Assembly (NCBI GenBank): GCA_013205145.1
Contig: JABMMV010000219.1
Span: forward strand, 1 to 46,475
Length of the DNA stretch: 46,475 nucleotides
Direction of reading: 5' to 3'
From: a bacterium
Lineage (GTDB): Bacteria; Actinomycetota; Acidimicrobiia; Acidimicrobiales; Ilumatobacteraceae
Shown: positions 6,613 to 15,493 of the stretch, piece after piece
Layout of the letters: every line of letters begins with the position of its first letter
Numbering within the stretch: the first letter of the stretch is position 1
Position numbers and translations under genes: made by a program
Notes under the pieces: generated by a model
The model's database searches: none
What the model saw: the letters and a program-made list of their open reading frames with translations, nothing else
Told to the model about the DNA's origin: nothing

Positions 6613-9600
6613 ATGCCGAATAGCAACCCCTCCTCTCCGCAAGATGTCTTTGGCCCAAACTCGTGGCTTGTTGACGAAATGTATGAACAGTTCCGTATTG
6701 ACCCAACAGCGGTGTCTGATACATGGCGTGAGTTTTTCACTGACTATGTGCCAGGCCATGCCGGCGCAGTGCCAGGCGTTACACAAAACGCTCCCTTGGT
6801 AGAAAGTGCACCTGTTGCCAAACCTGCTGTCACGGCGCCAACCTCGGCAGTACCCCCAGAACCCATTCGTGGTTCGGGTGCGGCCATTGTTGCCAACATG
6901 GAACGCAGTTTGACTGTTCCTACTGCAACGAGCTTTCGCAATGTTCCTGCTCGACTTTTAGAAGTAAACCGTCGCGCCATCAACTCGTACATGAACCGTG
7001 GCGGAATGGGCAAAGTGAGTTTCACGCACATCATTGGCTATGCCATCGTGCGCGCTATTGCCGATGCGGTTCCTGCAATGAACAACAGTTTTGCCACCGA
7101 TGAAGCGGGGGCACCGCACATTATTCGTAACCCAGAAGTGAATATGGGCCTAGCCGTTGACGTGGCAAAATCTGATGGTTCGCGCACGCTTGTTGTGCCT
7201 GTATTGCGCAATACAGGCGGGCTCAGTTTTGCCGACTTCCTCAACTCCTATGAAGAGCTCGTACGTAAGGTGAAAACGAACAAACTTGCCGTCACCGACT
7301 TCCAAGGTGCCACCATTACTCTCACGAACCCTGGCACCATCGGCACTGTTCAATCAGTCCCTCGCCTGATGCCAGGACAAGGTGTCATTGTTGGTGTGGG
7401 CTCTATCGATTACCCCGCTGAATTTCAGGGTAGCGACGAACGTGCTTTGTCGAAGTTGGGCGTTTCAAAAGTTGTCACAGTTACAAGCACCTACGACCAC
7501 CGCATTATTCAAGGTGCCGAAAGTGGAATGTTTTTAAAGCGCTTGCATGAATTACTCATGGGGCAGCACGCTTTCTATGACGACATTTTTAAAAGCCTTG
7601 GTGTTCCTTACAAGGCAGAACAGTGGCGTACCGACAACAACGCATCTGACTCCGAAGAGCAAATGTTGCATAAGCAAATGCAGGTGGCAAACCTCATTCG
7701 CGTGCACCGTGTGCGTGGGCATCTCATGGCCGACCTCGACCCCTTGCGTTGGAAAGAGCCAGTACTTCCCGCAGAACTTGACCCGTCAACCTACGGGCTC
7801 ACCATTTGGGATCTCGAGCGTTCGTTTCTTACCGGTGGTGTTGGTGGCGTAGATCGCCAGGAACTTGGCGACCTGTTGTCGGTCTTGCGCGAAACGTATT
7901 GTGGCACCATTGGTGTTGAGTACATGCACATTCGAAACACCGAAGAACACCGCTGGTTCCAAGATCGCTTAGAGGGTGTCACTTTCAATCCATCGTTGTC
8001 GCAGAAAAACCGCATCATGGAGCGTCTCAATGCTGCAGAGGCATTTGAAAAGTTCTTGGCCACAAAGTATGTGGGCACAAAGCGCTTTGGTCTTGACGGC
8101 TGTGAAACCGCTATTCCTGTTATTGATACCATTTTGTCGGCAGCTGCCGCAGAGCATCTCGCAGGCGCTGTTATTGGTATGTCTCACCGTGGTCGTTTGA
8201 ATGTGCTGGCCAACGTAGTGGGGAAGAGCTACGACCAAATCTTCAAAGAGTTCGAAGGACATGTGAAGCCCGATTCCGTGCAAGGTTCCGGTGACGTGAA
8301 ATATCACCTTGGTGCTCACGGCACATTCACATCTGGTGAAGGCGATGCTATTGAGGTTGAATTAGCCGCTAACCCCAGCCATTTGGAAACTGTTGACCCC
8401 ATCGTGATGGGAATGGTGCGTGCTGCTCAAGATGGCATTAACCCGCCACTCGCATTTAGTGTTTTACCTTTACTTATTCACGGTGATGCGGCGTTTGCAG
8501 GCCAAGGTCTCGTTGCCGAATGTCTGGCAATGAGCGACCTCAGTGGCTACCGCGTGGGTGGAACCATTCACCTCATCATTAATAACCAAATTGGCTTTAC
8601 CACCGCGCCACAGTTCTCGCATTCTTCGGTGTATTCAAGTGACGTTGCCAAAACGGTTCAAGCACCCATTTTCCATGTGAATGGTGATGACCCTGAAGCG
8701 TGTGTGCGTGTGGCAAAACTTGCCTACGACTATCGCCAAAAGTTTCACAAAGACGTGGTCATCGACCTCGTTGGTTACCGCCGCTTGGGTCATAACGAAG
8801 GTGATGACCCGAGTTACACACAACCACTCATGTACAAGGCCATTGCAGAACATCGCAGTTCGCGCAAGATGTATGTGGAAACGCTCGTGAAGCGTGGTGA
8901 CATTACTTTGGAACAAGCCGAGCAGTACCTTCTCGATTATCAGAGCAAGTTGCAGTCGGCGCTCGACGAAACGCGCGCACATGCACCTGTACCAATTAAG
9001 GCGCCGAAGCCACCACTGCCTGCAGGCGTGGTTTCTCATGTCAATACAGGTGTCGATCGTTCTGTTATCGAAACCATTTTCGCAAAACTTACTCAATACC
9101 CCGAAGGTTTTACTCCGCACCCCAAGCTTGCAAAACAGTTTGAACTGCGTGAAAAGACCTTCCGTGAAGAAGGCGATGTGGAGTGGGCGGTTGGTGAAGC
9201 ATTTGCAATTGGCTCATTACTGCTTGAAGGCACAAGTGTGCGCCTGACCGGAGAAGACACTCGTCGCGGAACATTTAGCCAACGCCATGCTGCGCTTATT
9301 GATTATGAAAACGAGCGCAACTGGGTACCTCTCGCCGACCTGGCAACGGCAAATGCCAACTTCTGGGTCTACGACTCACTGTTATCTGAGTACGGTGCAC
9401 TCGGATTCGAATATGGGTACGCACACGCCAACCACGAAGCGTTGGTGGCGTGGGAAGCTCAATTTGGCGACTTCGTCAACGGTGCTCAAATTGTTATCGA
9501 CCAATACATCGTTGCAGCAGAAGATAAGTGGGGCCAGCAAAACGGTCTGGTGATGTTGTTGCCACACGGCTACGAGGGTCAAGGCCCAGAACATTCATCT

Positions 9601-10209
9601 GCTCGCATTGAACGCTTCTTGCAGGCTTGTGCCGAAGACAACATTCAAGTGTGCAATGCCACCACCGCTGCGCAGTATTTCCATTTGTTGCGCCGTCAAG
9701 TGCGTCGCGACATACGTAAGCCACTTGTTATTTTCACACCAAAACAACCGTTGCGAATGAAAGAAAGTCGTTCAAAAATTGAAGACTTCACGCATGGTTC
9801 TTTTGAAGAAGTGTTGAGCGACACTGCTGCTCCCGCTGCTGAAACAGTGAAGCGTGTTGTTATTTGCAGCGGCAAAGTTGCATGGGATGCAATGTCAGAG
9901 CGCACCAAGCGCGGTTCGCCTGTTGCCGTGGTACGTGTTGAACAGCTGTATCCGTTCCCACTCGATCAACTTGTTGCAGAAATTGAAAAGTACCCGAATG
10001 CCGAAGAGCTGGTATGGCTACAAGAAGAGCCAGAAAACATGGGGCCGTGGCACTTCGTTGAGCATCGCATTTGGCGCCTCAAAGAACGTGGCTACGACCT
10101 GCGTCATGTTGCTCGTGTTGAGTCGGGGAGTCCTGCAACGGGTTCAATGGCTATTCACCAACAAGAACTTGCCGACCTCATGGATGGCGCTCTCGACTCC
10201 TGGAAATAA
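6613..10209 (+). CDS. kgd: Multifunctional 2-oxoglutarate decarboxylase / dehydrogenase E1 with fused E2-like domain
   Basis: A protein of 1198 residues, the usual length for actinobacterial Kgd/SucA. A short N-terminal segment (NSWLVDEMYEQF, TWREFF) is shared with E1 proteins. A Pro/Ala-rich linker leads into an E2-like succinyltransferase domain (about 80-330) with the DHR-type motif TYDHRIIQGAESG but no lipoyl domain. The ThDP-dependent E1 follows (about 370-1195), with GMSHRGRLNVLANV, GDAAFAGQG and YRRLGHNEGDDP. It converts 2-oxoglutarate to succinic semialdehyde or, with Lpd and a lipoyl E2, to succinyl-CoA in the TCA cycle. I choose ATG 6613 because homology begins there and TACGAT sits eight bases upstream; the track ORF extends 35 residues further. 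It is a single-gene unit, convergent with the HAD gene seven bases away. Confidence 0.95.
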   Translation: MPNSNPSSPQDVFGPNSWLVDEMYEQFRIDPTAVSDTWREFFTDYVPGHAGAVPGVTQNAPLVESAPVAKPAVTAPTSAVPPEPIRGSGAAIVANMERSLTVPTATSFRNVPARLLEVNRRAINSYMNRGGMGKVSFTHIIGYAIVRAIADAVPAMNNSFATDEAGAPHIIRNPEVNMGLAVDVAKSDGSRTLVVPVLRNTGGLSFADFLNSYEELVRKVKTNKLAVTDFQGATITLTNPGTIGTVQSVPRLMPGQGVIVGVGSIDYPAEFQGSDERALSKLGVSKVVTVTSTYDHRIIQGAESGMFLKRLHELLMGQHAFYDDIFKSLGVPYKAEQWRTDNNASDSEEQMLHKQMQVANLIRVHRVRGHLMADLDPLRWKEPVLPAELDPSTYGLTIWDLERSFLTGGVGGVDRQELGDLLSVLRETYCGTIGVEYMHIRNTEEHRWFQDRLEGVTFNPSLSQKNRIMERLNAAEAFEKFLATKYVGTKRFGLDGCETAIPVIDTILSAAAAEHLAGAVIGMSHRGRLNVLANVVGKSYDQIFKEFEGHVKPDSVQGSGDVKYHLGAHGTFTSGEGDAIEVELAANPSHLETVDPIVMGMVRAAQDGINPPLAFSVLPLLIHGDAAFAGQGLVAECLAMSDLSGYRVGGTIHLIINNQIGFTTAPQFSHSSVYSSDVAKTVQAPIFHVNGDDPEACVRVAKLAYDYRQKFHKDVVIDLVGYRRLGHNEGDDPSYTQPLMYKAIAEHRSSRKMYVETLVKRGDITLEQAEQYLLDYQSKLQSALDETRAHAPVPIKAPKPPLPAGVVSHVNTGVDRSVIETIFAKLTQYPEGFTPHPKLAKQFELREKTFREEGDVEWAVGEAFAIGSLLLEGTSVRLTGEDTRRGTFSQRHAALIDYENERNWVPLADLATANANFWVYDSLLSEYGALGFEYGYAHANHEALVAWEAQFGDFVNGAQIVIDQYIVAAEDKWGQQNGLVMLLPHGYEGQGPEHSSARIERFLQACAEDNIQVCNATTAAQYFHLLRRQVRRDIRKPLVIFTPKQPLRMKESRSKIEDFTHGSFEEVLSDTAAPAAETVKRVVICSGKVAWDAMSERTKRGSPVAVVRVEQLYPFPLDQLVAEIEKYPNAEELVWLQEEPENMGPWHFVEHRIWRLKERGYDLRHVARVESGSPATGSMAIHQQELADLMDGALDSWK

Positions 10210-10216
10210 ATTTTAG

Positions 10217-10858
10217 TTACAACGACAGTTGTAAAGCAGTACTAAGAGCAATAAGTGCATCGTCGGGGTGAATGACCTTGATGGTGTGCATGCCCATGGC
10301 GGCAGCAGGCTTTAAGTTCACGCCCAGGTCATCGAGAAAGATGCATTCATGTGGCGACACCTGCAAAGTTTCGCAGGCAATTTCATAAAATCGCGTTTCG
10401 GGTTTACGGCAGCCAACTTTGCTGCTTTCAACAACGGCATCAAAGCGAGACATGATGGCTGCAATAGCTTCACGACGCTCTTGTGATGCTCCGTCGCCAC
10501 CCACCACATTGTTGGTGAGGCACGCCATGCGATAACCGGCTGCTTTGACCGTGTCGAGAGCCTGCACCATTGCAGGGCGAATTTCACCTGCCAAGAGCGC
10601 TAAGACATCGGATCCGGGTACCGGGTGGCCAAGGGCCGTGCTTTCGGCCATAAAGAGATCGTTGAAGTCGCGCGGTGAGACCTCATTTCGCTCGAGGAGC
10701 GCCCAGGCATTGGTATCGGGGTTGGTGGCGTTCACTTTGCGTAAAAAGCCCTGTGGAAGGTCCTTTTTGGCCTCATATTGCAAAAAAGCATCGAAAGGAC
10801 TCGACAAGATGACCCCTCCGAAGTCCCAGAAAACGGCGCGAAATGAGGAAGTGGTCAC
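10217..10858 (-). CDS. HAD superfamily hydrolase, subfamily IA (ACAD10 / epoxide-hydrolase N-domain-like)
   Basis: A 213-residue HAD protein. Motif I is AVFWDFGGVI, with Asp12 as the nucleophile. The position of the usual second Asp (DxD) is Gly, as in a known branch of HAD-IA proteins related to ACAD10 and the epoxide hydrolase N-terminal domain. Motif II is CLTNN, motif III the Lys in SKVGCRKPE, and motif IV FLDDLGVNLKPA. The alpha-helical cap lies between about residues 15 and 85. Substrate unknown, probably a small phosphoester. I choose GTG 10858 rather than the TTG at 10879 because homology begins just after it and TAGCAT lies eight bases upstream. The gene is divergent from the NYN gene and convergent with kgd. 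Confidence 0.85.
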   Translation of the reverse strand: MTTSSFRAVFWDFGGVILSSPFDAFLQYEAKKDLPQGFLRKVNATNPDTNAWALLERNEVSPRDFNDLFMAESTALGHPVPGSDVLALLAGEIRPAMVQALDTVKAAGYRMACLTNNVVGGDGASQERREAIAAIMSRFDAVVESSKVGCRKPETRFYEIACETLQVSPHECIFLDDLGVNLKPAAAMGMHTIKVIHPDDALIALSTALQLSL

Positions 10859-10866
10859 AGTGCCCA

Positions 10867-10872
10867 ATGCTA
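10867..10872 (-). promoter_or_regulatory. Candidate -10 box of the HAD gene (TAGCAT)
   Basis: TAGCAT on the minus strand is eight bases before the GTG at 10858, with no Shine-Dalgarno, consistent with a leaderless transcript. Confidence 0.45.
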
Positions 10873-10921
10873 CGAGCAATGATCCACGAAGAGAGAGCCA
10901 AGGGGTGCTTGACTACAACTT

Positions 10922-12043
10922 ATGCCTCAATCACGCAGCCCGCACCACGTGGTGGTCGACGGGTCCAACATTGCTACCGAGGGCCGTAGTGCTCCGAGCC
11001 TGAAACAACTCAATGAAGCAGTCTTGGCGTTCATGGACGAACATCCCACCTCGAAAATTACGGTGGTTGTCGATGCCAGTTTTGGTCATCGCATCGACAA
11101 GAAAGAAGTTGCCGACTTCGATGATGCCGTGAACAACAACGAACTCGTCACCCCACCTGCTGGGGCCATTGGTCGCGGCGATGCATTTGTATTGGCAATT
11201 GCCGACAAGGTGAAGGCGTCCATCATTTCCAATGACAGTTACCAGGAATTCCATGGCGAACACACGTGGCTCTTCGATGAAGGTCGACTCATGGGTGGCA
11301 AACCCGTTCCGCATGTGGGCTGGGTATTTGTTGCTCGCTCACCCGTGCGTGGACCAACAAGCAAAAAAGCAACGCGTGGTGTGCAGGCACAAAAGCGCAC
11401 CAGTGAAGATGCGCGTCCTGCGAAAAAGGCAAGTCGTGAAGCAAGTGGCCCGATGCCCACACCGAAGACCCCACCTCCGGGTGCACGTATGGCGCCGCGG
11501 ACGCCCGAGAAAGTAGTTCCTGAAAAGCGTGACTCTGGTTCAGTCAATGAAGTCTTACCGTTCCTTGCCTTTGTCGAGAAACAGCCGGTAGGGAGCAAAG
11601 TGAAAGGCGTTGTCGATAGCTACAGCGCGCACGGAGCGTATGTGAAAGTAGGCGATATCAAGGGCTATGTTCCCTTGCGTCTTTTGGGCAACCCTGCTCC
11701 ACGGAGTGCACGAGAAGCCATTCACATTGGCGACACATTGGCACTCGTCGTAGCCGGGTACACACCAGCACGGCGCAGCGTTGAACTTGGGGTTCCTGAA
11801 GCTGTGAAAATTGCCGCGAAAGAGACCAAAGTAAAAGCATCGGTGAAAGCAGAAAAGAAACCACCAGTGCCAGCAAAGAAAGCAGCGCCATCGGCAAAGA
11901 AGGCTGCTATGCCGAAAAAAGCCGCAGCCGTGGTGAAAAAGGCTGCAGCGGCGGTGAAAAAAGCGGCGACACCCACGAAGAAATCTGTAGCGAAAAAAGC
12001 TGCGGCTCCGGCAAAAGCCGTATCGAAGGCCGCAAAGAAGTAA
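10922..12043 (+). CDS. NYN-domain putative RNase fused to an S1 RNA-binding domain and a histone-H1-like basic tail
   Basis: A 373-residue protein in three parts. Residues about 8-140 form a Zc3h12a-like NYN (PIN-fold) nuclease domain, with acidic positions in VVVDGSNIA, VVDASFGH, RGDAFVLAIAD and SNDSYQEF. A Pro/Lys-rich linker follows (about 145-210). Residues about 215-293 form an S1 OB fold (GSKVKGVVDSYSAHGAYVKV, GYVPLRLLG). The last 75 residues are almost only Lys, Ala and Pro with repeated KKAA/KKA units, like histone H1-type tails that bind nucleic acid. It is probably a cytoplasmic RNase or RNA-binding factor; target unknown. It is divergent from the HAD gene, and xthA follows after nine bases, so both may be co-transcribed. 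Confidence 0.85.
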   Translation: MPQSRSPHHVVVDGSNIATEGRSAPSLKQLNEAVLAFMDEHPTSKITVVVDASFGHRIDKKEVADFDDAVNNNELVTPPAGAIGRGDAFVLAIADKVKASIISNDSYQEFHGEHTWLFDEGRLMGGKPVPHVGWVFVARSPVRGPTSKKATRGVQAQKRTSEDARPAKKASREASGPMPTPKTPPPGARMAPRTPEKVVPEKRDSGSVNEVLPFLAFVEKQPVGSKVKGVVDSYSAHGAYVKVGDIKGYVPLRLLGNPAPRSAREAIHIGDTLALVVAGYTPARRSVELGVPEAVKIAAKETKVKASVKAEKKPPVPAKKAAPSAKKAAMPKKAAAVVKKAAAAVKKAATPTKKSVAKKAAAPAKAVSKAAKK

Positions 12044-12052
12044 ACAGTATTC

Positions 12053-12823
12053 ATGCTTATTGCTACATGGAACGTGAATTCACTCAAAGCTCGTTTGCCG
12101 CGGGTGACAGCTTGGCTTGAAGAAGTGCAGCCCGATGTTGTGTGTATGCAGGAAACGAAAATGAACGATGCTGCATTTCCAGCATTGACCTTTGAAGAGA
12201 TGGGCTATTCCACGGCGCACTTTGGGCAAGGCCAGTGGAACGGCGTAGCTCTTCTTTCTAAAGTTCCTATGAAAAATGTGGTGGTGAATTTCGCGGTTGG
12301 CGAACCAGATCACGAAGCTCGCATTATTACGGCCGACTGTGGCGGCGTATTGGTTACTTCTGTATACGTGCCAAATGGCCGCGCGCTCGACAACGATCAT
12401 TACCAATACAAATTACGTTGGATGAAACAACTGCGTGCGCATGCAGAGGCGCTCACTACGCCACAGGGAAAATTGGTCATTGCGGGCGACTACAACATTG
12501 CGCCGGAAGATCGTGATGTTCCTGACCCAGCAAAACTTGTGGGGCAAACACACGTGAGTGATGCCGAACGCGAAGTTCTTGCCGATCTTTGTGGCTGGGG
12601 TTTACGTGATGTTTTTCGCGACCACTACCAGGAAAGCAAGTTGTACTCATGGTGGGACTACCGCGGTGGAGACTTTCACCAAGGTCGCGGCATGCGCATC
12701 GATCTCATGCTGGCAACACAAGCCGTTGCTAGCAAAACATCGTGGGTGGGTATCGATAGAAACTCACGCAAGGGCGAACAGCCAAGTGACCATGCTCCTG
12801 TTTTGATGATGGTCGATGCGTGA
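12053..12823 (+). CDS. xthA: Exodeoxyribonuclease III
   Basis: A 256-residue endonuclease/exonuclease/phosphatase-fold enzyme. Visible motifs are WNVNSL (Asn7), CMQETK (metal-binding Glu34), the central catalytic segment AGDYNIAPEDRD, SWWDYRGG, GMRIDLML and the C-terminal SDHAP with the catalytic His. It cuts at abasic sites and degrades 3' ends of duplex DNA in base-excision repair. Length and motif spacing are normal. The stop overlaps the GTG of the thioesterase gene (GTGA), so the two are translationally coupled. It lies nine bases after the NYN gene. Confidence 0.95.
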   Translation: MLIATWNVNSLKARLPRVTAWLEEVQPDVVCMQETKMNDAAFPALTFEEMGYSTAHFGQGQWNGVALLSKVPMKNVVVNFAVGEPDHEARIITADCGGVLVTSVYVPNGRALDNDHYQYKLRWMKQLRAHAEALTTPQGKLVIAGDYNIAPEDRDVPDPAKLVGQTHVSDAEREVLADLCGWGLRDVFRDHYQESKLYSWWDYRGGDFHQGRGMRIDLMLATQAVASKTSWVGIDRNSRKGEQPSDHAPVLMMVDA

Positions 12824-13575
12824 GCGACGAGTCATTTGAAACCAGTACTTTCAGCTCTGAAGCTGTAGAGAAAATGTTTCAAGGCTTCCACGAGCGAACG
12901 CTTGGGAAATCTCCGGAAGAAATTGCACGCGATGAACTTGCCACAGCTGCCCGCAACATGTCTGATGCAATAATGAAATTGTCGGCAAGTGTAGAAGTGG
13001 TGAATGAACTCACTGCAAAGGTGCAAGAGGTGGAACAACTCATGCGCGAGTACCCCTTTGCCGGCAAAAGTGGAACATCGTTAGCGCCTCGTGCCGACGG
13101 TTCGTATGGCGTAGGTAGTTCATTTCTCGATCGCAGCCCACTCATTGGCTCAATGAACCCCATCGCGCCACCTATTGCTATTGAAATACATCACCCTGCT
13201 GCAGGAGGGCACTCCACGGCACGAGTGGTAGGCCGTGTGAGTTTTGCCGATGTGTTTGAGGGCCCTCCCGGGTGTGTGCACGGAGGCGTTATAGCTTCAG
13301 CATTCGATGAAGTACTTGGTATCACGCAGTCGCTTACAGGAAACCCTGGAATGACGGGGCAGTTAACGGTGCGTTATTCCTCGCCAACGCCGTTGCATGC
13401 TGAGCTTGTTTTTGAAGGGCGCATTGACCGTATTGAAGGCCGAAAAATTTTCACTGTGGCAACTCTGATGAACGGCGAAACGAAGTGCGCTGAAGCCGAG
13501 GGGCTTTTTATTTCCATGCGACCCGAAGTTTTTGAGCGCCTGTTACGTATTCGGCGCGGTGAACTGAGCGAGTAG
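12820..13575 (+). CDS. Hotdog-fold thioesterase (PaaI/THEM4-like)
   Basis: A 251-residue protein. The N-terminal 100 residues are helical and charged without a clear family. The C-terminal half (about 105-235) is a hotdog domain with the signature GPPGCVHGGVIASAFDEVLG, typical of THEM4/PaaI acyl-CoA thioesterases, followed by TGQLTVRYSSPTPLH and the strand GRKIFTVATLMNG. It likely hydrolyses an acyl-CoA in the cytoplasm; chain specificity is not visible. The GTG start overlaps the xthA stop by four bases. Its 3' end overlaps the convergent helicase gene by 33 bases, so the C-termini of both are encoded on opposite strands of the same DNA. Confidence 0.85.
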   Translation: MSDESFETSTFSSEAVEKMFQGFHERTLGKSPEEIARDELATAARNMSDAIMKLSASVEVVNELTAKVQEVEQLMREYPFAGKSGTSLAPRADGSYGVGSSFLDRSPLIGSMNPIAPPIAIEIHHPAAGGHSTARVVGRVSFADVFEGPPGCVHGGVIASAFDEVLGITQSLTGNPGMTGQLTVRYSSPTPLHAELVFEGRIDRIEGRKIFTVATLMNGETKCAEAEGLFISMRPEVFERLLRIRRGELSE

Positions 13576-15414
13576 CGGCAAGAGGCTTGGCGCAAGTGAC
13601 TCTGCAGTAAGCGCTCCAAAAATTGTGGCGAGCTCTTCTAGGGAAGTTGGCATTTCTTTTTCGAGGCGAGCAAGTGTTGCATCGTTGCAAATGCCTACCT
13701 CGGTGGTTTTCAGCTGGCGCGCACGCTCTTTACGCCATACCCGCAGTGCCCCTTTAGGTGTGGTACTGCTCACAGCTTTTGCGTATTGCATCATTTCTTC
13801 TGGCATGCGAACTGCAGTGGTTTCACCGAGGGGAAGGTTCACAAAATATTTGCTCGGGCGAGCTTTACGGCTATTGCGTTCGGCGGCATGGGTAACAAAC
13901 AGCTTTTCTGCAGCACGAGTAATAGCAACGTAGGCCAAGCGCACTTCTTCAGCCTTTTGGGCCGCCGTACGTGAAGAGGAGTGTGGGAGCAAACCCTGTT
14001 CGGCTCCGGCAATAAAAACAGTATTCCATTCGCGACCTTTAGCGGCATGAAAAGTGAGCAACTCAATGCCATCTTCGCTGGGGTTGGTGCGCTGACCAAC
14101 GGTAGATAGCCACGTCATAAACATGGAGCCATGCGCGGCACCCGTGGGATGATCTTGAAGAAATTCATTCACTTGTTCAGACAAGAGAAACTCTGGAGAC
14201 TCGGGTTCTGATGCCATGCGCAGTTCTAAGGACCAGTCGGCAAGTGCATAGCGGTGAGTGAGCGCGGCAACTTCTTGCAACAAGGGAGCAACTACTGCCG
14301 ATTGACCTCGCGCAAGAACAGGTATGTGGTGTTTCTTTAAGGCGCTGGCAACAATTTCGCGCTGAGTATTGGTGCGAACGAGAACGGCGATATCGCTCCA
14401 CCTGGCAAGTGAGCGATGAGATTGCGTAGCAAGAAGCGCAATGCCATTTGCTTCGTCGTGTTCATTGGCGTAACCCTGGATAGTGATTGCGTCGCCGTCG
14501 AGTTTGGTAGACCGTGCCGTTGCGGGAATGCCGTTGTTGGTGAGAACATGCAAGCCAGCGGCAACAATGACAGGGGAGCAGCGATAGTTGTTGACCAAGT
14601 GCACAACGTGTGCTCCACCAAGCTTTTCGGGAAGCGTGTCGAACAGCGATGGCTCTGCTCCGTTCCACCCATAGATAGATTGCAGTGGGTCACCCACAAC
14701 AAACACGTCGCGATTTTTTCCACGCAGTGCAGAAAAGAACGCAAATTGCTGAGGGTTCATGTCTTGAGCCTCGTCGACAAGTAGATGCCTATATCGCCAC
14801 CTCGTTGCTTCGGCATAGTCAAAATCGTTTGCAATATCGTGAGTAGTGCGCGTCAACAGATCGCCCAAGTCGACCACACCACGCTTTGCCTTTGTTTTTT
14901 CGTATTCCGAAAATACCTTTTCCAGATCTTCCGGCTTGGCGGTTGTGGTGCGCTTTGCTGCCGTAGCGGCTGCGCTGTAAGCAGGTGGGGTTAGTGCTCT
15001 AGCTTGCAGCCATTCAAGTTCGCTGAGTGCTTCATTAACGTTGACTCGCGAGCGAATGAACTTGATGGATTCATTGACGATGCCGTACCGATTGGTGAGC
15101 ACCGTGGGCAAGGGTCGACCTTGGTCGGTGCAGCGCTGGCGTAAGAGAGCAAAAGCAATTGCATGAAAAGTGCCAGTATGAATTCCGCGCGGTGTGCGGC
15201 GGCGGAGTTGGGCTGCTGCTTCACGGGTGAAGGTAATTGCGAGTGTGTGTTCAGCGTCGGCGGTGGCATTGTCGATGCGGTAGTCGATGCGTTGAGTGAG
15301 AACTGTTGTTTTGCCCGAACCAGCACCTGCCAGAACAATGACGGCGTCGGCAGGAGCGGTGACCGCCTGGTGCTGTTCAGCGTCTAAAGCATAGAGGAGC
15401 GACGAATGGGGCAT
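13543..15414 (-). CDS. uvrD2: UvrD2-like superfamily 1A DNA helicase with C-terminal HRDC-like domain
   Basis: A 623-residue SF1A helicase. Motif I is AGAGSGKTT (about 30-38), motif Ia ITFTREAA, motif II LLVDEAQDMNP, motif III VGDPLQSIYGWNG, motif V LTFHAAKGREW and motif VI YVAITRAAEKLF. After a basic linker the C-terminal 60 residues (ICNDATLARLEKEMPTSLEE) look like an HRDC domain, the hallmark of actinobacterial UvrD2. It unwinds DNA 3' to 5' in repair. It is shorter than PcrA (about 720 aa), and the 2B region is compact. The start at ATG 15414 is supported by TATCGT seven bases upstream; the track starts at GTG three codons earlier. It is divergent from the PH-domain gene. Confidence 0.85.
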   Translation of the reverse strand: MPHSSLLYALDAEQHQAVTAPADAVIVLAGAGSGKTTVLTQRIDYRIDNATADAEHTLAITFTREAAAQLRRRTPRGIHTGTFHAIAFALLRQRCTDQGRPLPTVLTNRYGIVNESIKFIRSRVNVNEALSELEWLQARALTPPAYSAAATAAKRTTTAKPEDLEKVFSEYEKTKAKRGVVDLGDLLTRTTHDIANDFDYAEATRWRYRHLLVDEAQDMNPQQFAFFSALRGKNRDVFVVGDPLQSIYGWNGAEPSLFDTLPEKLGGAHVVHLVNNYRCSPVIVAAGLHVLTNNGIPATARSTKLDGDAITIQGYANEHDEANGIALLATQSHRSLARWSDIAVLVRTNTQREIVASALKKHHIPVLARGQSAVVAPLLQEVAALTHRYALADWSLELRMASEPESPEFLLSEQVNEFLQDHPTGAAHGSMFMTWLSTVGQRTNPSEDGIELLTFHAAKGREWNTVFIAGAEQGLLPHSSSRTAAQKAEEVRLAYVAITRAAEKLFVTHAAERNSRKARPSKYFVNLPLGETTAVRMPEEMMQYAKAVSSTTPKGALRVWRKERARQLKTTEVGICNDATLARLEKEMPTSLEELATIFGALTAESLAPSLLPLLAQFTAPNT

Positions 15415-15421
15415 TGCCTTC

Positions 15422-15427
15422 ACGATA
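15422..15427 (-). promoter_or_regulatory. Candidate -10 box of the UvrD2-like gene (TATCGT)
   Basis: TATCGT on the minus strand ends seven bases before ATG 15414 and overlaps the alternative upstream GTG. That makes the ATG the likelier start of a leaderless mRNA. Confidence 0.45.
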
Positions 15428-15478
15428 GAGGTTGGGTGCCACAGTGGGCGACAAGAGAGGTGTTACGTGGGAAATCTT

Positions 15479-15484
15479 TACTAT
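15479..15484 (+). promoter_or_regulatory. Candidate -10 box of the PH-domain gene (TACTAT)
   Basis: TACTAT is nine bases before ATG 15494. If used, transcription would start close to that ATG and the upstream GTG at 15467 would be untranscribed. An AGAGAGG before the GTG is the competing argument. Confidence 0.45.
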
Positions 15485-15493
15485 TGTGGGCGT

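Noticed and set aside
11810-12043. Short tandem-like AAGAAA/GCAGC repeats, considered as a DNA repeat element
   Set aside because: They are the codons of the Lys/Ala tail of the NYN-S1 protein, not a separate repeat.
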